Positions 42,620-52,843 are shown, counted from the stretch's first letter. The stretch is DNA of 64,000 nt from Amphritea opalescens (GCF_003957515.1 NZ_RQXW01000020.1:1-64000); one strand, 5' to 3'. A program made the numbers and translations. The notes: generated by a model from the sequence alone, not told the origin.

Positions 42620-44866
42620 ATGAAAAAAACTGCCCCTGATCTATTTTCCTATCCCCGTTATTGGGCTGAATGCTATGGCATTGCTCCTTTTTTGCCGACG
42701 ACACGGGAGGAGATGGATCAACTAGGCTGGGATAGTTGCGATATTATCATTGTCACCGGTGATGCCTATGTCGATCATCCGAGTTTTGGTATGGCCGTGA
42801 TGGGCCGGTTACTCGAAGCCCAAGGGTTTCGCGTGGGTATTATTGCGCAACCCGACTGGCGCAGTGCTGATGCCTTTATGAGTTTGGGCAAACCGAACCT
42901 CTATTTTGGTATTACCGCCGGCAATATGGATTCAATGATCAATCGTTATACGGCTGATCTGCGGTTACGTCATGATGATGCTTACACCGCGGGTGGTAAG
43001 GGTGGCAAACGCCCCGACCGAGCGGTCATTGTTTACAGCCAGCGTTGTAAGGAGGCATGGAACGATGTGCCCGTTGTGTTGGGCGGTATTGAGGCGAGCT
43101 TACGTCGCATCGCGCAATATGACTATTGGAGCAACAAAGTGCGTCGTTCAGTGTTGCTCGATGCCACCGCCGATATCCTACTGTATGGCAATGCGGAACG
43201 GGCGATTGTTGAGCTGAGTCATGGCCTTGCGGCGGGTAAAACTATTGATGAGCTGTCGAATATCCGCGGTACCGCTATTTTGCGGCAGGCCCCTCCTGCG
43301 GGCTATGTTGAGCTTGATTCGAGTCGTATCGATTGGCCGGGTAATATCGATAAACTACCGAACCCTTACGATTTTGGTACCGATCAAAGCGGTGCGGAGA
43401 AGTTAATCGACCCTACGACTAAGCGCTGCGGGGCGGATAGTTCTGTTGCACCAGCCGAGTCTGAGGCGGATGAACATATCTCGCCGATACGGATTATTCC
43501 GATGCCGCTCAAGCGTAAAGAGAAACTGGATCCTGAAACGACTTATATTCGTTTGCCTTCGTTCGATAAAGTGGCTAAAGATTCGGCGCTCTATGCACAT
43601 ACCTCTCGGGTGTTACATCAGGAATCAAACCCTCACAATGCGCGAGCATTGATACAGAAACATGGCAATCGAGAGTTGTGGGTTAATCCGCCGCCTATTC
43701 CGCTGGAAACACCAGAGATGGATGGCGTCTTTGGTTTGCCCTATCAGCGGGTGCCTCATCCTTCCTATGGCAAGGATAAAATCCCTGCATACGATATGAT
43801 CCGTTTTTCAATCAATATTATGCGCGGATGTTTCGGTGGTTGTACCTTCTGTTCTATTACTGAGCATGAGGGCCGTATTATTCAAAGCCGCTCCCATGAA
43901 TCGATATTGAATGAGATGGCTGAGATACGGGACAAGGTGCCGGGCTTTACTGGGTCGATCTCTGACCTCGGTGGTCCGACATCCAATATGTATTTTCTGA
44001 ACTGCAACGATGATGATATTCAATCGAATTGTCGTAAGCTGTCCTGTGTTTATCCGACGATCTGTAGCAACCTAGTGACGGACCATAGTCAGACCACCGA
44101 GCTATACCGTAAAGCCCGTAAAATGGAGGGGATTCATAATATAGCCATCGCTTCAGGGCTGCGTTATGACTTAGCGGTTAAAGATCCTGAGTATGTACGG
44201 GAGCTGGTGACCTACCATGTGGGCGGCTACCTTAAAATCGCGCCGGAGCACAGTGAACAAAACACCCTGAGTAAAATGATGAAGCCGGGTATGGATACCT
44301 ATTATGACTTCAAAAATATGTTTGATCAGTTCTCGGCTGAGGCGGGTAAGAAGCAATACCTAATCCCGTACTTTATCGCGGCGCATCCTGGTTGTGACGA
44401 TGACGACATGTTGAGTCTATCGCTGTGGTTAAAGCAGAATGATGTCAAAGTCGATCAGGTACAGAATTTTTATCCCTCACCGATGTCGCTGGCCACGGCG
44501 ATGTACCATTCGGAAAAGAATCCTCTAAAGCAGATTACCTATAAGAGTGAGACGCTGTATATCCCTAAAGATAAAGCGCAACGTAAAGCACATAAAACTC
44601 TGCTGCGTTATCACGATCCGGAAAACTGGTCAGATCTGCGGGTGAAATTAAAGGAGATGGGCCGAGAAGATCTTATCGGCACTAAGCCTGGTCATCTGGT
44701 AACGCCTGAGGAGGCGCCTAAGCGTCGAGAGAATACTAAGGCTGTGAAAGGTGTAAGCGGCACGCGGATGGCCGCGAAACAGGCACAGAAGAGCAAAAAA
44801 GTGTCAGCAGGGCGTCCTGCCAAGAAACGTAAAGGGCCGAGCAGTATTAAAAAACAGCAGCACTGA
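42620..44866 (+). CDS. ygiQ: YgiQ family radical SAM protein
   Basis: The protein of about 748 residues has the YgiQ N-terminal domain ([18 protein letters not shown]) and a radical-SAM core with CxxxCxxC in [12 protein letters not shown] near residues 401-412. It ends with a Lys/Arg-rich tail common in this family. Start ATG 42620 (MKKTAPDLF) fits homologs; the frame extends 6 codons upstream. The reaction is not established. A terminator stem overlaps its last codons. Confidence 0.92.
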   Translation: MKKTAPDLFSYPRYWAECYGIAPFLPTTREEMDQLGWDSCDIIIVTGDAYVDHPSFGMAVMGRLLEAQGFRVGIIAQPDWRSADAFMSLGKPNLYFGITAGNMDSMINRYTADLRLRHDDAYTAGGKGGKRPDRAVIVYSQRCKEAWNDVPVVLGGIEASLRRIAQYDYWSNKVRRSVLLDATADILLYGNAERAIVELSHGLAAGKTIDELSNIRGTAILRQAPPAGYVELDSSRIDWPGNIDKLPNPYDFGTDQSGAEKLIDPTTKRCGADSSVAPAESEADEHISPIRIIPMPLKRKEKLDPETTYIRLPSFDKVAKDSALYAHTSRVLHQESNPHNARALIQKHGNRELWVNPPPIPLETPEMDGVFGLPYQRVPHPSYGKDKIPAYDMIRFSINIMRGCFGGCTFCSITEHEGRIIQSRSHESILNEMAEIRDKVPGFTGSISDLGGPTSNMYFLNCNDDDIQSNCRKLSCVYPTICSNLVTDHSQTTELYRKARKMEGIHNIAIASGLRYDLAVKDPEYVRELVTYHVGGYLKIAPEHSEQNTLSKMMKPGMDTYYDFKNMFDQFSAEAGKKQYLIPYFIAAHPGCDDDDMLSLSLWLKQNDVKVDQVQNFYPSPMSLATAMYHSEKNPLKQITYKSETLYIPKDKAQRKAHKTLLRYHDPENWSDLRVKLKEMGREDLIGTKPGHLVTPEEAPKRRENTKAVKGVSGTRMAAKQAQKSKKVSAGRPAKKRKGPSSIKKQQH

Positions 44867-44885
44867 TGTTGAGTGCTGCTGTTTT
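44851..44885. terminator. Bidirectional terminator overlapping the ygiQ stop
   Basis: A perfect 14-bp stem AAAACAGCAGCACT / AGTGCTGCTGTTTT has a 7-base loop that contains the ygiQ stop codon. It ends the convergent gene at 44894 as well. Confidence 0.85.
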
Positions 44886-44893
44886 ATCTTCGC

Positions 44894-45088
44894 TCAGTAA
44901 AGATCATATGATTCTCTCAGATGCTGCTTGAGTGAGCGATCCTCCATATAATCTTCAATCATTTTGCGTTTACGATTTTTCCTCGCGATTTTTTTCTGTC
45001 GACCTGGCTCAGGGTCGATGAAGAAATCATTATCCATCTCATCTAAGTTTTCAGTGACTAGCGCATCTAGGCGAATTTTATTACTCAT
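44894..45088 (-). CDS. PA3496-type small protein (copy 1)
   Basis: The 64-residue charged protein has an acidic N-terminal half (LDEMDNDFFIDPEPG) and a basic helical C-terminal half with RKRKMIEDYMEDRSLKQHLRESYDLY. The arrangement fits the PA3496 family of putative envelope-integrity proteins. It is related to the next gene on the same strand, but each has its own terminator. Confidence 0.75.
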   Translation of the reverse strand: MSNKIRLDALVTENLDEMDNDFFIDPEPGRQKKIARKNRKRKMIEDYMEDRSLKQHLRESYDLY

Positions 45089-45257
45089 AACTACTGACCA
45101 AGGGGTTGTGTTGTCGGTGGATCAATCAAACCCTTTATTAATGACGTTGGTGTGACGGCGGGATTAAGGTTTTATAATGCCAAGATGACAGGTTGCTGCT
45201 GGGTATTATGTAGGCGAGACAGTGCTGCGTTAGAGGGCTAGCGCGAGGGTGTAATAA

Positions 45258-45279
45258 AAAGGCAGTCAAGGCTGCCTTT
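45258..45279 (-). terminator. Terminator of PA3496-type copy 2
   Basis: AAAGGCAG / CTGCCTTT has a 6-base loop, with a T run on the minus strand. It overlaps the stop codon. Confidence 0.75.
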
Positions 45280-45463
45280 AATCGTAGAATTCTCGTAATT
45301 CCTGTTCTAGGCGACGCTGCTCAATCAGTAACTCAATGCGTCTTCTTTTTTCGGCATCACAGCAGAACTTTTTTTCTTTAGCGTCGATCTCTAAATCGAT
45401 GTCATCATCTAGTATGTCATCGACGATATCGAGATCATCGGTAATATTTTCTTGTTTTGTCAT
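45278..45463 (-). CDS. PA3496-type small protein (copy 2)
   Basis: The 61-residue protein has a very acidic N-terminus (DDLDIVDDILDDDIDLEID), a Cys-Cys pair and then RRRIELLIEQRRLEQELREFYD, the family C-terminal helix. ATG 45463 is preferred (GAAGAG upstream); an ATG at 45496 adds 11 residues without a ribosome site. It is the second of two neighbouring family members. Confidence 0.75.
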   Translation of the reverse strand: MTKQENITDDLDIVDDILDDDIDLEIDAKEKKFCCDAEKRRRIELLIEQRRLEQELREFYD

Positions 45464-45800
45464 GGCTTCGCTCTTCACATGAATTTGGCTGTTCATCTCT
45501 TATCGAGATTCGCCAATACTTATTGATCACATGCTCAAACCCGCTTGCCTTGCAGGTTCGCGTCATTGCCGATTATGAGGTAAAAATTTTTGGCGTAAAA
45601 TGATTTTTTTTAATTGAATTATATTTTTCATGAATTTTTTGAAAGTAAGAATAACTAGCTAAATTTGGAAGTGATGCTAGTAGGATATCTGGAAGCTCAT
45701 GCTAAGAATTTATGTTAAGAGCTTATGTCAGGCGCTTATGCGGAGAGAGTGCTAAGGGGCGGAACATAGATCACCGGATTTGAGGCATTGTTGAGACGAA

Positions 45801-45828
45801 AAAAAACGCCTAGAGTTAGGCGTTTTTT
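45801..45828 (-). terminator. Terminator of htpX
   Basis: A perfect 12-bp stem AAAAAACGCCTA / TAGGCGTTTTTT has a GAGT loop just after the htpX stop. It is usable on both strands. The rest of the 45464-45840 gap is AT-rich and without genes. Confidence 0.88.
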
Positions 45829-45840
45829 AGAATCAAAGCA

Positions 45841-46725
45841 TTAGAATTTTTGCAGGGCGGCGATACGATCATCAAGCGGTGGATGGCTTGATAGAAGTGC
45901 CATAAAGCCATGTTTCATATGGCTGCTGATGCCGAAGGCGATGAGTGTTTCAGGCATCTGGTCGGGTACATTGTATTCCGCTTTTAGGCGTTGCAATGCG
46001 CCAATCATCGCGTGGGGGGAGGCGAGTGTTGCACCTGCTTCATCGGCTTTAAACTCTCGACGGCGACTAAACCATGCAACGATGGTTGAAGCCAATATGC
46101 CTAGTACGATCTCAGCCACGATTGTGGTGATAAAGTAGCCGATACCGTGCCCCTGTTCGTTTTTCAAGATTGCCCGATCCACAAAGTGACCGATAATGCG
46201 TGCAAAGAACATGACGAAGGTGTTTACCACGCCCTGAATCAGAGTCAAGGTGACCATGTCTCCGTTAGCAACGTGACCTATTTCGTGGGCCAATACTGCC
46301 TTGATCTCCTCTTTACGAAAACGTTGCAGCAAACCGATACTGACGGCGACAAGGGCGCTGTTTTTATTCCAGCCGGTGGCGAAAGCGTTGGCCTGTTGAG
46401 CGGGGAAAATACCGACTTCCGGCATTCCTATCTTCGCTTTATCGGCTAATTCTTTAACGGTATCGAGCAGCCATTGTTCATCAGCCGTACGTGCTTGGGT
46501 GATGATTTCTGTACCGCTGCTTCTTTTAGCCATAAATTTAGATAAAAACAGTGATACGAAGGAGCCCGCAAATCCAAATACCGCACAGAAGGCCAGTAGA
46601 TTGCCAAGATCCATATCAACACCATTTGCCTGTAGGATGGATCCTACGCCGAACAAACTGAGCGTTATGCTGGCGAGGGCAATGACCGCAATGTTAGTTA
46701 ATAGGAATAGACCGATTCGCATCAT
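45841..46725 (-). CDS. htpX: Protease HtpX
   Basis: The 294-residue membrane-bound zinc metalloprotease degrades misfolded inner-membrane proteins. HEIGH is at residues 147-151, with two N-terminal helices (about 4-26 and 40-62) and two more before [14 protein letters not shown], which carries the third zinc ligand. The start at 46725 ([11 protein letters not shown]) is standard; the frame extends 21 codons upstream. Confidence 0.93.
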   Translation of the reverse strand: MMRIGLFLLTNIAVIALASITLSLFGVGSILQANGVDMDLGNLLAFCAVFGFAGSFVSLFLSKFMAKRSSGTEIITQARTADEQWLLDTVKELADKAKIGMPEVGIFPAQQANAFATGWNKNSALVAVSIGLLQRFRKEEIKAVLAHEIGHVANGDMVTLTLIQGVVNTFVMFFARIIGHFVDRAILKNEQGHGIGYFITTIVAEIVLGILASTIVAWFSRRREFKADEAGATLASPHAMIGALQRLKAEYNVPDQMPETLIAFGISSHMKHGFMALLSSHPPLDDRIAALQKF

Positions 46726-46886
46726 GATAGGGTAGCTCTTTGTAGTGAAGTTGTTGATATAGATATAGGCGATGAGAATAAGTTTCAACTGCTTTTTCGT
46801 TTTAGGGGATAAAAAACTAGCCCAATGCGGGATGGGTTACTATAATCGCGCCCTTTTACCATGATGCATGTCTGAGCGGACCTTCT

Positions 46887-47810
46887 ATGCAAGCTATTTT
46901 TGATTCTATTTCTACCCAGCTTGGCCTATCTCAGGGAGAGGTTCGACGTTTATTTCATGGCCGAGGGCGTTGTTTTCCCGGATATGAGCAGTTGATTATC
47001 GATCTTTTGCCTCCCGTGGTGATTATCCGGTTGTTTGAAGCGCATCCGGTTGCGTTGATTGAGCGGTTGGATCAGTTTTTTCAGCAGCTCGATGAGACGA
47101 TTAAGCCGGATGCTCTGGTTGTACAGCATCGCTACCGCCGGGAAAATAGTGTCGAAATTCGATGGAATAACGGTACAGTAGACCCCGAGCAGTTATTGCA
47201 AGTGACAGAGCTTGGCTTGCAATACCATGTGCGTCCCTTGAAGAACCAGAATAGTGGTTTATTTTTAGATATGCGGGAAGGACGGCGCTGGGTGCGACAT
47301 AACAGTCAGGATAAGCGTGTCTTGAACCTGTTTGCTTACACCTGTGGTTTCTCGGTGGCCGCTATCGCGGGTGGTGCTAGTGGGGTGGTTAATCTAGATA
47401 TGAGCCGTGGTGCACTGAGTACCGGCCGGGAAAACCATCGTCTTAATCAGCTACCCACCGATCAGGTGAAGTTTTTAGGTCATGACCTGTTTCGTTCATG
47501 GGGTCGGCTTAAGCGGGAAGGGCCTTATGACTTGGTGGTTATTGATCCGCCGAGTTTTCAGCGGGGTAGCTTTGTCGCCACTGATGATTACCGCAAAGTA
47601 TTGCGGCGTTTGCCTGAGTTGACGGTGGACGGTGGGCAGGTGTTACTCTGTCTTAACTCCCCTGAACTTGGGAGTGACTTTTTATTACAGCTGGTGGACG
47701 ATTGCTGTCCTGAGTTTACGTATTGTGAACGTATTGCCCATCCGGAGGATTTTCCGGACCGGGACCCTGAGCAAGCACTGAAGGTGCTGTTATTTCAAAA
47801 GACGGGCTAA
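46887..47810 (+). CDS. Class I SAM-dependent methyltransferase, RlmI/RlmK-like
   Basis: The 307-residue methyltransferase has the SAM-binding NLFAYTCGFSVAAI near residue 147, an acidic LDMSRGAL and the catalytic-site DPPSF near 226. FLDMREGRRWV is typical of the RlmI/RlmK rRNA methyltransferases. The N-terminal part lacks a clear PUA or THUMP domain, so the exact rRNA target is uncertain. Confidence 0.8.
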   Translation: MQAIFDSISTQLGLSQGEVRRLFHGRGRCFPGYEQLIIDLLPPVVIIRLFEAHPVALIERLDQFFQQLDETIKPDALVVQHRYRRENSVEIRWNNGTVDPEQLLQVTELGLQYHVRPLKNQNSGLFLDMREGRRWVRHNSQDKRVLNLFAYTCGFSVAAIAGGASGVVNLDMSRGALSTGRENHRLNQLPTDQVKFLGHDLFRSWGRLKREGPYDLVVIDPPSFQRGSFVATDDYRKVLRRLPELTVDGGQVLLCLNSPELGSDFLLQLVDDCCPEFTYCERIAHPEDFPDRDPEQALKVLLFQKTG

Positions 47811-47849
47811 CCCGTTAGAAAGTAAAGTGATTAGCTAATCAGGAATGTT

Positions 47850-48332
47850 ATGAATTTGATCTGCCTGGATTTGGAAGCCAGTGGCCTAGGGCCTCACTCC
47901 TATCCGATAGAAGTCGCCTGGAAAAGTACGGCGGGCCAGAGTGATAGCTTTTTAATCAATCCGGATTCGGTCCCTGGCTGGGATTTCTGGGATGAGTATG
48001 CGGAAGAGCTACATAACCTGTGCGTGTCTGAGTTGCGCGAAAAGGGCGTGACGGCAGACGTTGCTTGCCAGCGATTGAATGAGCAGTTGCAGGGTCTGGA
48101 TGTGCTCAGCGATGCTTGGGAGTTCGATAGTTTCTGGCTTAGCCGACTGTTTGAGGCGACCGGAGAGACGATGGCGTTTCGTTTGATCGGTTTGCCAGCC
48201 TTGTTGAGCCCAGATGAGTTGTTAACGTATAAGTTGATCTGCAAGGGGCAGTGGCGTCAGCATCGGGCGATGAATGATGTCGATCATATTATCGAAGCGG
48301 TCTTGCGAGTGCATTCTGATAGGGACGCGTAA
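47850..48332 (+). CDS. DEDDh 3'-5' exonuclease-like protein
   Basis: The 160-residue protein has the three exonuclease motifs: Exo I LDLEASGLG (DxE, residues 5-13), Exo II SDAWEFDSFWL near 93 and Exo III HRAMND (HxxxxD) near 143. The small size and lack of other domains resemble orphan DnaQ-fold nucleases. Substrate unknown. It follows the methyltransferase by 39 bp and may share its transcript. Confidence 0.75.
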   Translation: MNLICLDLEASGLGPHSYPIEVAWKSTAGQSDSFLINPDSVPGWDFWDEYAEELHNLCVSELREKGVTADVACQRLNEQLQGLDVLSDAWEFDSFWLSRLFEATGETMAFRLIGLPALLSPDELLTYKLICKGQWRQHRAMNDVDHIIEAVLRVHSDRDA

Positions 48333-48372
48333 CGGGTAAGCGCTCAGCCCTTAGGCTGATCTATTGATTTAT

Positions 48373-48401
48373 AAAAGGCAGCTCATTGAGCTGCCTTTTT
48401 T
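48373..48401 (+). terminator. Terminator after the exonuclease gene
   Basis: A perfect 12-bp stem AAAAGGCAGCTC / GAGCTGCCTTTT has an ATT loop and a T run. Confidence 0.9.
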
Positions 48402-48428
48402 GTATGCTGTGGTTTGGGCTTTTGAAAA

Positions 48429-48797
48429 TCAGAGATTTAGAACGTGTTTTTCGATATGGGTACGGAGCTCTTCGTATTGGCCCATCTCTTCTGGCTTGAA
48501 GTAAAATTTATAAAAATTACGTTCTACGATGCTGCCTTTGGTGTCGCCAATCTTTTCTTTGGTGCTTGAGTAGCGGTAAGCCATCTGTAAATGAATGATT
48601 CGGGTGTGCGGCGGCACGCTGATCTTATGACCTTCGAGGTCGTAACGTGTTTTGGCCTCTTTGATGGTATAAAAAGAGATCTCGGCTGCATGACCTAGGT
48701 TGATCAGAAAGTTACTGGTGACCGGCAGGATATGATTCTTCTCCATGCCATTGTGTTCCATGTAGATACCGCAATTTTTCTTGATCTTAATAAACAT
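48429..48797 (-). CDS. Hypothetical protein
   Basis: I do not recognise this 122-residue soluble protein. The N-terminal 20 residues are basic (MFIKIKKNCGIYMEH). The middle (VTSNFLINLGHAAEISFYTI, RIIHLQMAYRYSS) looks beta-rich, and a C-terminal helix has PEEMGQYEELRTHIEKHV. No signal peptide or membrane segment. No neighbour explains it. Confidence 0.55.
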   Translation of the reverse strand: MFIKIKKNCGIYMEHNGMEKNHILPVTSNFLINLGHAAEISFYTIKEAKTRYDLEGHKISVPPHTRIIHLQMAYRYSSTKEKIGDTKGSIVERNFYKFYFKPEEMGQYEELRTHIEKHVLNL

Positions 48798-49011
48798 ACT
48801 GATTCCGCGAGAGTAAGTTAATCGTTAAGGATGTGTTGCCGCCTAGCCTTTGGTTTTAGCGCCTGCTAAATACCCGCTGAGCGTGCTGTTTCCTTATGTT
48901 TATCTTTCATGAGTTTATTCTTTAGCTGGCCTAAGCTGTAAGGCGGCTAAATTATACGTCTATTTTGTAACAGAAAGATGACTCAGTATAGCGCTTGATG
49001 GGTGAAATAAA

Positions 49012-49031
49012 AAAGCGACCTTTCGATCGCT
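49012..49031 (-). terminator. Probable terminator of alaA
   Basis: On the minus strand a short AGCGA / TCGCT stem is followed by six Ts, 12 bp after the alaA stop. Confidence 0.5.
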
Positions 49032-49042
49032 CATCAAAAAAA

Positions 49043-50260
49043 CTATGCCTGAGAGTAGTTTTTCAGAAATAGGCCAATCCGCTCGATCGCTTCAATCAGT
49101 TCATCTTCACGGGGTAAGCATACAAGACGGAAGTGCTGAGTATCTGGCACATTAAACCCGCTGCCCTGAACAATGAGTACTTTCTGTTGCTGTAGTAGAT
49201 CCAGCGCCATCTTCTCATCGTTTTTGATCGGGTAAACGTCAGGGTCTAGTTTGGCAAATAGGTAGAGTGACCCCTGTGCCTTAACGCAGGAGACCCCTGG
49301 TATTTCATTAAGCTTTTGCCAGGCGATATTGCACTGCTCATATAAGCGTCCGCCGGGGGCGGTTAGCTCATTAATGCTCTGATAGCCGCCTAGTGCCGTT
49401 TGGATCGCATGTTGCGCTGGAACGTTAGCGCATAGACGCATACTGGCCAGCATGTCCAAACCTTCGATATAATCACGGGCTTGATGCTTGGGGCCTGTAA
49501 TAATCATCCAGCCGGAGCGGAATCCCGCTGCGCGGTAGGCCTTAGATAGTCCATTAAAGGTAATGCAAAAAACCTCATCGCTGAGAGAGGCGAGGGGAAT
49601 GTGCTGAGCATCATCGTAGGTGATTTTGTCGTAGATCTCATCGGCAAAAATAATCAAACCGAACTCTTCCGCCAAGGCGATGATCTGCAACAGAATGGCT
49701 TCTGAGTAGACCGCACCTGTCGGGTTATTGGGGTTGATGACGACAATCCCCTTAGTGCGTTCAGTGATTTTACTGCGGATATCCGCTATGTCTGGTGCCC
49801 AGCCATTTTGCTCGTCGCAATGGTAATGGATGGGGTTGCCGCCGGCGAGACTTGCTGCCGCCGTCCAGAGTGGATAGTCTGGCGCAGGGATAAGGAGCTC
49901 ATCATTGTCATTCAAGAGGCCCTGAGTCGCCATCACGATCAGTTCGCTGACGCCGTTGCCGAGAAAAATATCCTCGATAGTGACGTTTTTGATGCCTTTT
50001 TTCTGGCTTTCCTGCATGACGGCCTTGCGGGCAGAAAACAGGCCTTTTGAGTCACAGTAACCCTGTGCGGAAGGTAGATTGTAAATAACGTCTTGAACGA
50101 TCTCTTCCGGCGCATCGAAGCCGAAGGGGGCGGGGTTGCCGATATTCAGTTTGATTATACGTTGGCCCTCTTCTTCAAGACGTTTAGCTTCTTGAAGGAC
50201 GGGGCCGCGGATGTCATAACAGACGTTGATCAGCTTATTCGATTTTCTGATAACGGACAT
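49043..50260 (-). CDS. alaA: Alanine transaminase AlaA
   Basis: The 405-residue fold-type I aminotransferase makes alanine from pyruvate using glutamate. INPNNPTGAVYS is near 175, DEIYDKITYDD near 207 and PLP-binding Lys240 in FNGLSKAYRAAGFRSGW. The start MSVIRKSNKLINVCYDIRGPV matches AlaA/YfbQ closely. It is divergent from msrB. Confidence 0.9.
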   Translation of the reverse strand: MSVIRKSNKLINVCYDIRGPVLQEAKRLEEEGQRIIKLNIGNPAPFGFDAPEEIVQDVIYNLPSAQGYCDSKGLFSARKAVMQESQKKGIKNVTIEDIFLGNGVSELIVMATQGLLNDNDELLIPAPDYPLWTAAASLAGGNPIHYHCDEQNGWAPDIADIRSKITERTKGIVVINPNNPTGAVYSEAILLQIIALAEEFGLIIFADEIYDKITYDDAQHIPLASLSDEVFCITFNGLSKAYRAAGFRSGWMIITGPKHQARDYIEGLDMLASMRLCANVPAQHAIQTALGGYQSINELTAPGGRLYEQCNIAWQKLNEIPGVSCVKAQGSLYLFAKLDPDVYPIKNDEKMALDLLQQQKVLIVQGSGFNVPDTQHFRLVCLPREDELIEAIERIGLFLKNYSQA

Positions 50261-50426
50261 GGATTAATCCTGTAGTGGTGTCCTGTAATATTCTATGATC
50301 GGTAAGTAAACATAGAGGTGAGAAGGGTAGCTGCTTACCGAAGGATCGAAATAATACGCTTTTTAGCGGATGTTGCACAGTAACAGATTGATCTTTTCGT
50401 TTTTGTTATCTGTATTGGAGTTTTTT

Positions 50427-50837
50427 ATGGCAAGTCATGATTTTAAAGTGAAAAAAACTGAAGCGCAGTGGCGTGAAGAGCTGACACCCGAGCAGTATTA
50501 CGTCTGTCGAGAGAAGGGCACTGAGCGACCGGGTACGGGTCAGTATGATCAGTTTTTTAAAGAGGGTGAGTATCATTGTGTCGCTTGTGGCGAAAAGCTG
50601 TTTGAGAGCCAAAGTAAGTTTGATGCAGGTTGTGGTTGGCCGAGTTTCGATGCCCCAGCGGTGGCGGAAAATATTACCGAAAATCACGATAACTCTCACG
50701 GTATGATTCGTACCGAAGTGGTGTGTAGTGGCTGTGGCGCTCATTTGGGACATCTGTTTCCCGATGGTCCGACTGATACGGGGATGCGTTACTGTATCAA
50801 CTCTGTATCCATTGATTTTAGCGCTGAGGAGAATTAA
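50427..50837 (+). CDS. msrB: Peptide-methionine (R)-S-oxide reductase
   Basis: The 136-residue MsrB has zinc cysteines C51/C54 and C100/C103, GCGWPSF near 68 and catalytic Cys123 in MRYCINSVSIDF. Start ATG 50427 has TTGGAG upstream; the longer frame from 50370 is not supported. It repairs oxidised methionine. The glycosylase gene follows 3 bp later, so both are probably one repair operon. Confidence 0.95.
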   Translation: MASHDFKVKKTEAQWREELTPEQYYVCREKGTERPGTGQYDQFFKEGEYHCVACGEKLFESQSKFDAGCGWPSFDAPAVAENITENHDNSHGMIRTEVVCSGCGAHLGHLFPDGPTDTGMRYCINSVSIDFSAEEN

Positions 50838-50840
50838 GCG

Positions 50841-51509
50841 GTGAAGTCGTTTAACTGGCTCTATGAGCATGTCGCAGCCCATAAGGCTGGGCAGGATATT
50901 GAGGCGTTGCTGCCCCAGGTGAAGTCTGTCGATGAATTGAAAGGGATCGGCGATGATCGATTTTTATCTGAGATGAGCTTGCGGGTGTTTCGGGCGGGCA
51001 TTAAACATTCGGTGGTGAATGCCAAGTGGCCTGCTTTTGAATTAGCTTTTTTTGGCTTTGATCCTGAAAAAATCATTTTAATGAGCGATGATCAGTTAGA
51101 AAATCTGATGCAAAATGATCAAATTATTCGGCATTGGGGCAAGATAAAATCGGTACGCGCCAATGCATTGATGGTGACTGAGTTAGCGGCGCAACACGGT
51201 AGCTTTGCTAATTTCATCGCCGACTGGCCGGTCACGGATCTTGTTGGGCTTTGGGCATTACTAAAGAAACAGGGGCAGCAGTTAGGTGGGAAGTCTGGGG
51301 CGTATTTTTTACGTCAGATCGGTAAGGATACTTTTCTGCTGACCGATGATGTGGTGGCCGCACTCAAGGCTCAGGATATTATTGATAAATCGCCTACCTC
51401 AAAGCGAGATCTCCAGATAGTGCAAAACTGTTTCAATCAATGGCAGCAGGAATCAGGCCGGCCGATGGCGCATATTAGCCGGCTGTTATCCTATACCGTG
51501 GGGTGGTAA
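50841..51509 (+). CDS. DNA-3-methyladenine glycosylase I-like protein
   Basis: The 222-residue protein resembles the Tag superfamily of base-excision glycosylases. Features are FRAGIKHSVVNAKWPAFELAFFGFDPEKI near 51-79 and QIIRHWGKIKSVRANA near 94-109. The N-terminus differs from classical Tag and lacks its first zinc cysteine. The start is GTG, 3 bp after msrB, so translation is coupled. Confidence 0.8.
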   Translation: MKSFNWLYEHVAAHKAGQDIEALLPQVKSVDELKGIGDDRFLSEMSLRVFRAGIKHSVVNAKWPAFELAFFGFDPEKIILMSDDQLENLMQNDQIIRHWGKIKSVRANALMVTELAAQHGSFANFIADWPVTDLVGLWALLKKQGQQLGGKSGAYFLRQIGKDTFLLTDDVVAALKAQDIIDKSPTSKRDLQIVQNCFNQWQQESGRPMAHISRLLSYTVGW

Positions 51510-51515
51510 GCGGGG

Positions 51516-52088
51516 TTAATCGGCTAAAAAGTTAATCAGTTTGGTGTCGTTGAACGCTCGGTTGACGGTCATGAGTAGGATTTCGTTAACCATCTTTTGG
51601 TTGTCGGCCAGTGAAGGGGTTGTCGCATATTGATACTCCTTCTCTGTGCTGTAGTTGCCGCTGAGGAATTTACCATGCTTTTCGGCGATGACGTTGATCG
51701 TGGCGTTAAGTTTGACGGCTTGCAGTGCTTTTTGCGTGGCGCTGTATTCTAAGTTTTGTAATTGAACGGTCAGGCGGGTGTCTGATGAGAGTGCCGGCGC
51801 TGCGCCGAGTCTCACAACTGCGACTTTAGCGCCCTGTTGCAGTGCATCGGTGGCCGGTGTTGGCAGGTTGACGGGCGCGCGATCGCTCAAACGGCTGATG
51901 CGATAGCCGATAGTATCGCTGTTGCGCATATCTTTACTGTGGACTTCGATCTGCAGGTCGCTGGGCAGGGACGCTTGAGTCGTTACCGTTGGGTGCAGTG
52001 GTTCGATAGATACCTGATGTGGTTTAAAGGTGCTGCAGCCGGTTAACAGGATCGCACCGGTGATTATTCCAACGAAGGCTTTGCGCAT
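51516..52088 (-). CDS. yajG: YajG family lipoprotein
   Basis: The protein of about 190 residues has a lipoprotein signal (MRKAFVGIITGAILLTGC, lipobox LTGC at 15-18). It continues with PLHPTV and the YajG-type end NEILLMTVNRAF. The start at 52088 has GGAG upstream; the frame extends 36 codons earlier into syd. Function unknown; outer-membrane location likely. It is 2 bp after syd. Confidence 0.85.
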   Translation of the reverse strand: MRKAFVGIITGAILLTGCSTFKPHQVSIEPLHPTVTTQASLPSDLQIEVHSKDMRNSDTIGYRISRLSDRAPVNLPTPATDALQQGAKVAVVRLGAAPALSSDTRLTVQLQNLEYSATQKALQAVKLNATINVIAEKHGKFLSGNYSTEKEYQYATTPSLADNQKMVNEILLMTVNRAFNDTKLINFLAD

Positions 52089-52090
52089 GG

Positions 52091-52678
52091 TTATTGCTCC
52101 AAATCTGGGATCGTTTTTGGGGTCAGCATATCTAAAAATAGGGCCAGTGAATCGGCTAGTTTCATAATAGGCTTTTTGCCCGGTTGTTCTAGCCATATTT
52201 CTCCCGTCTGGTTATCGATGGATATAAATTTCTCTCCATCGGGTTCAGTGCAGGCAAAAAATAGGGTGGCCGGCTGTTTCTGTTTCTGCTTAGTCAGCAA
52301 ATGACCCACCAGGTTCCCTCGCAGGCGTTCGCAATCTTTGTCACTCCAGAGAAATAGCAGGCTAAGGTCGCCCCATTCAGAGGTGGCTGGGAGTGGTTCT
52401 GACCAGTAGCGACTGTACCAAGTGCGAAGATCCGTATGGATGCTGTAGCCCAAGGCTTGCTCTAAGCGGTCGAACATATCGTGACAGCTGTTATTGTTGT
52501 CGGCCTGTCGTTCGGGTAGCCACTGAATACTTTCGTCGGGCTCAGTCTCGCCGCGAAGACAGTCGGAAGGCCATTCAGGATCATAAGTCGTTAAAGGGGG
52601 GCGGCCTATTTGGTCAAGTTGTAGTTTGATCGCTTGTTCTACAAAGGCGTCAATTTTAGTAATAAGAGTCTGGGACAT
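52091..52678 (-). CDS. syd: SecY-interacting protein Syd
   Basis: The protein of about 195 residues has the Syd signature: GRPPLTTYDPEWPSDC near residues 25-40, YWSEPLPATSEWGDLSLLFLWSDKDCERLRGNLVGHLL near 90-127, and FACTEPDGEKFISIDNQTGEIWLE. Syd binds SecY and monitors translocon state. Start 52678 (MSQTLITKIDAF) matches homologs; the longer frame to 52855 is not used. It is divergent from the tRNA array. Confidence 0.92.
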   Translation of the reverse strand: MSQTLITKIDAFVEQAIKLQLDQIGRPPLTTYDPEWPSDCLRGETEPDESIQWLPERQADNNNSCHDMFDRLEQALGYSIHTDLRTWYSRYWSEPLPATSEWGDLSLLFLWSDKDCERLRGNLVGHLLTKQKQKQPATLFFACTEPDGEKFISIDNQTGEIWLEQPGKKPIMKLADSLALFLDMLTPKTIPDLEQ

Positions 52679-52843
52679 ATTTATGGGGTCCGATACGTCT
52701 GGATGTAGGTGGGTGTCGCCATCAGGCTGACTTGCGGGTGAGTTTATCAGAGTAACGGTCTGTCGTTGTAAAACTTGATGTGATCCTGCTGGGGCTTTAT
52801 AGGGTGGTTGGTGCTTTGGGAATGATTTTTTTAGGATAAACGT

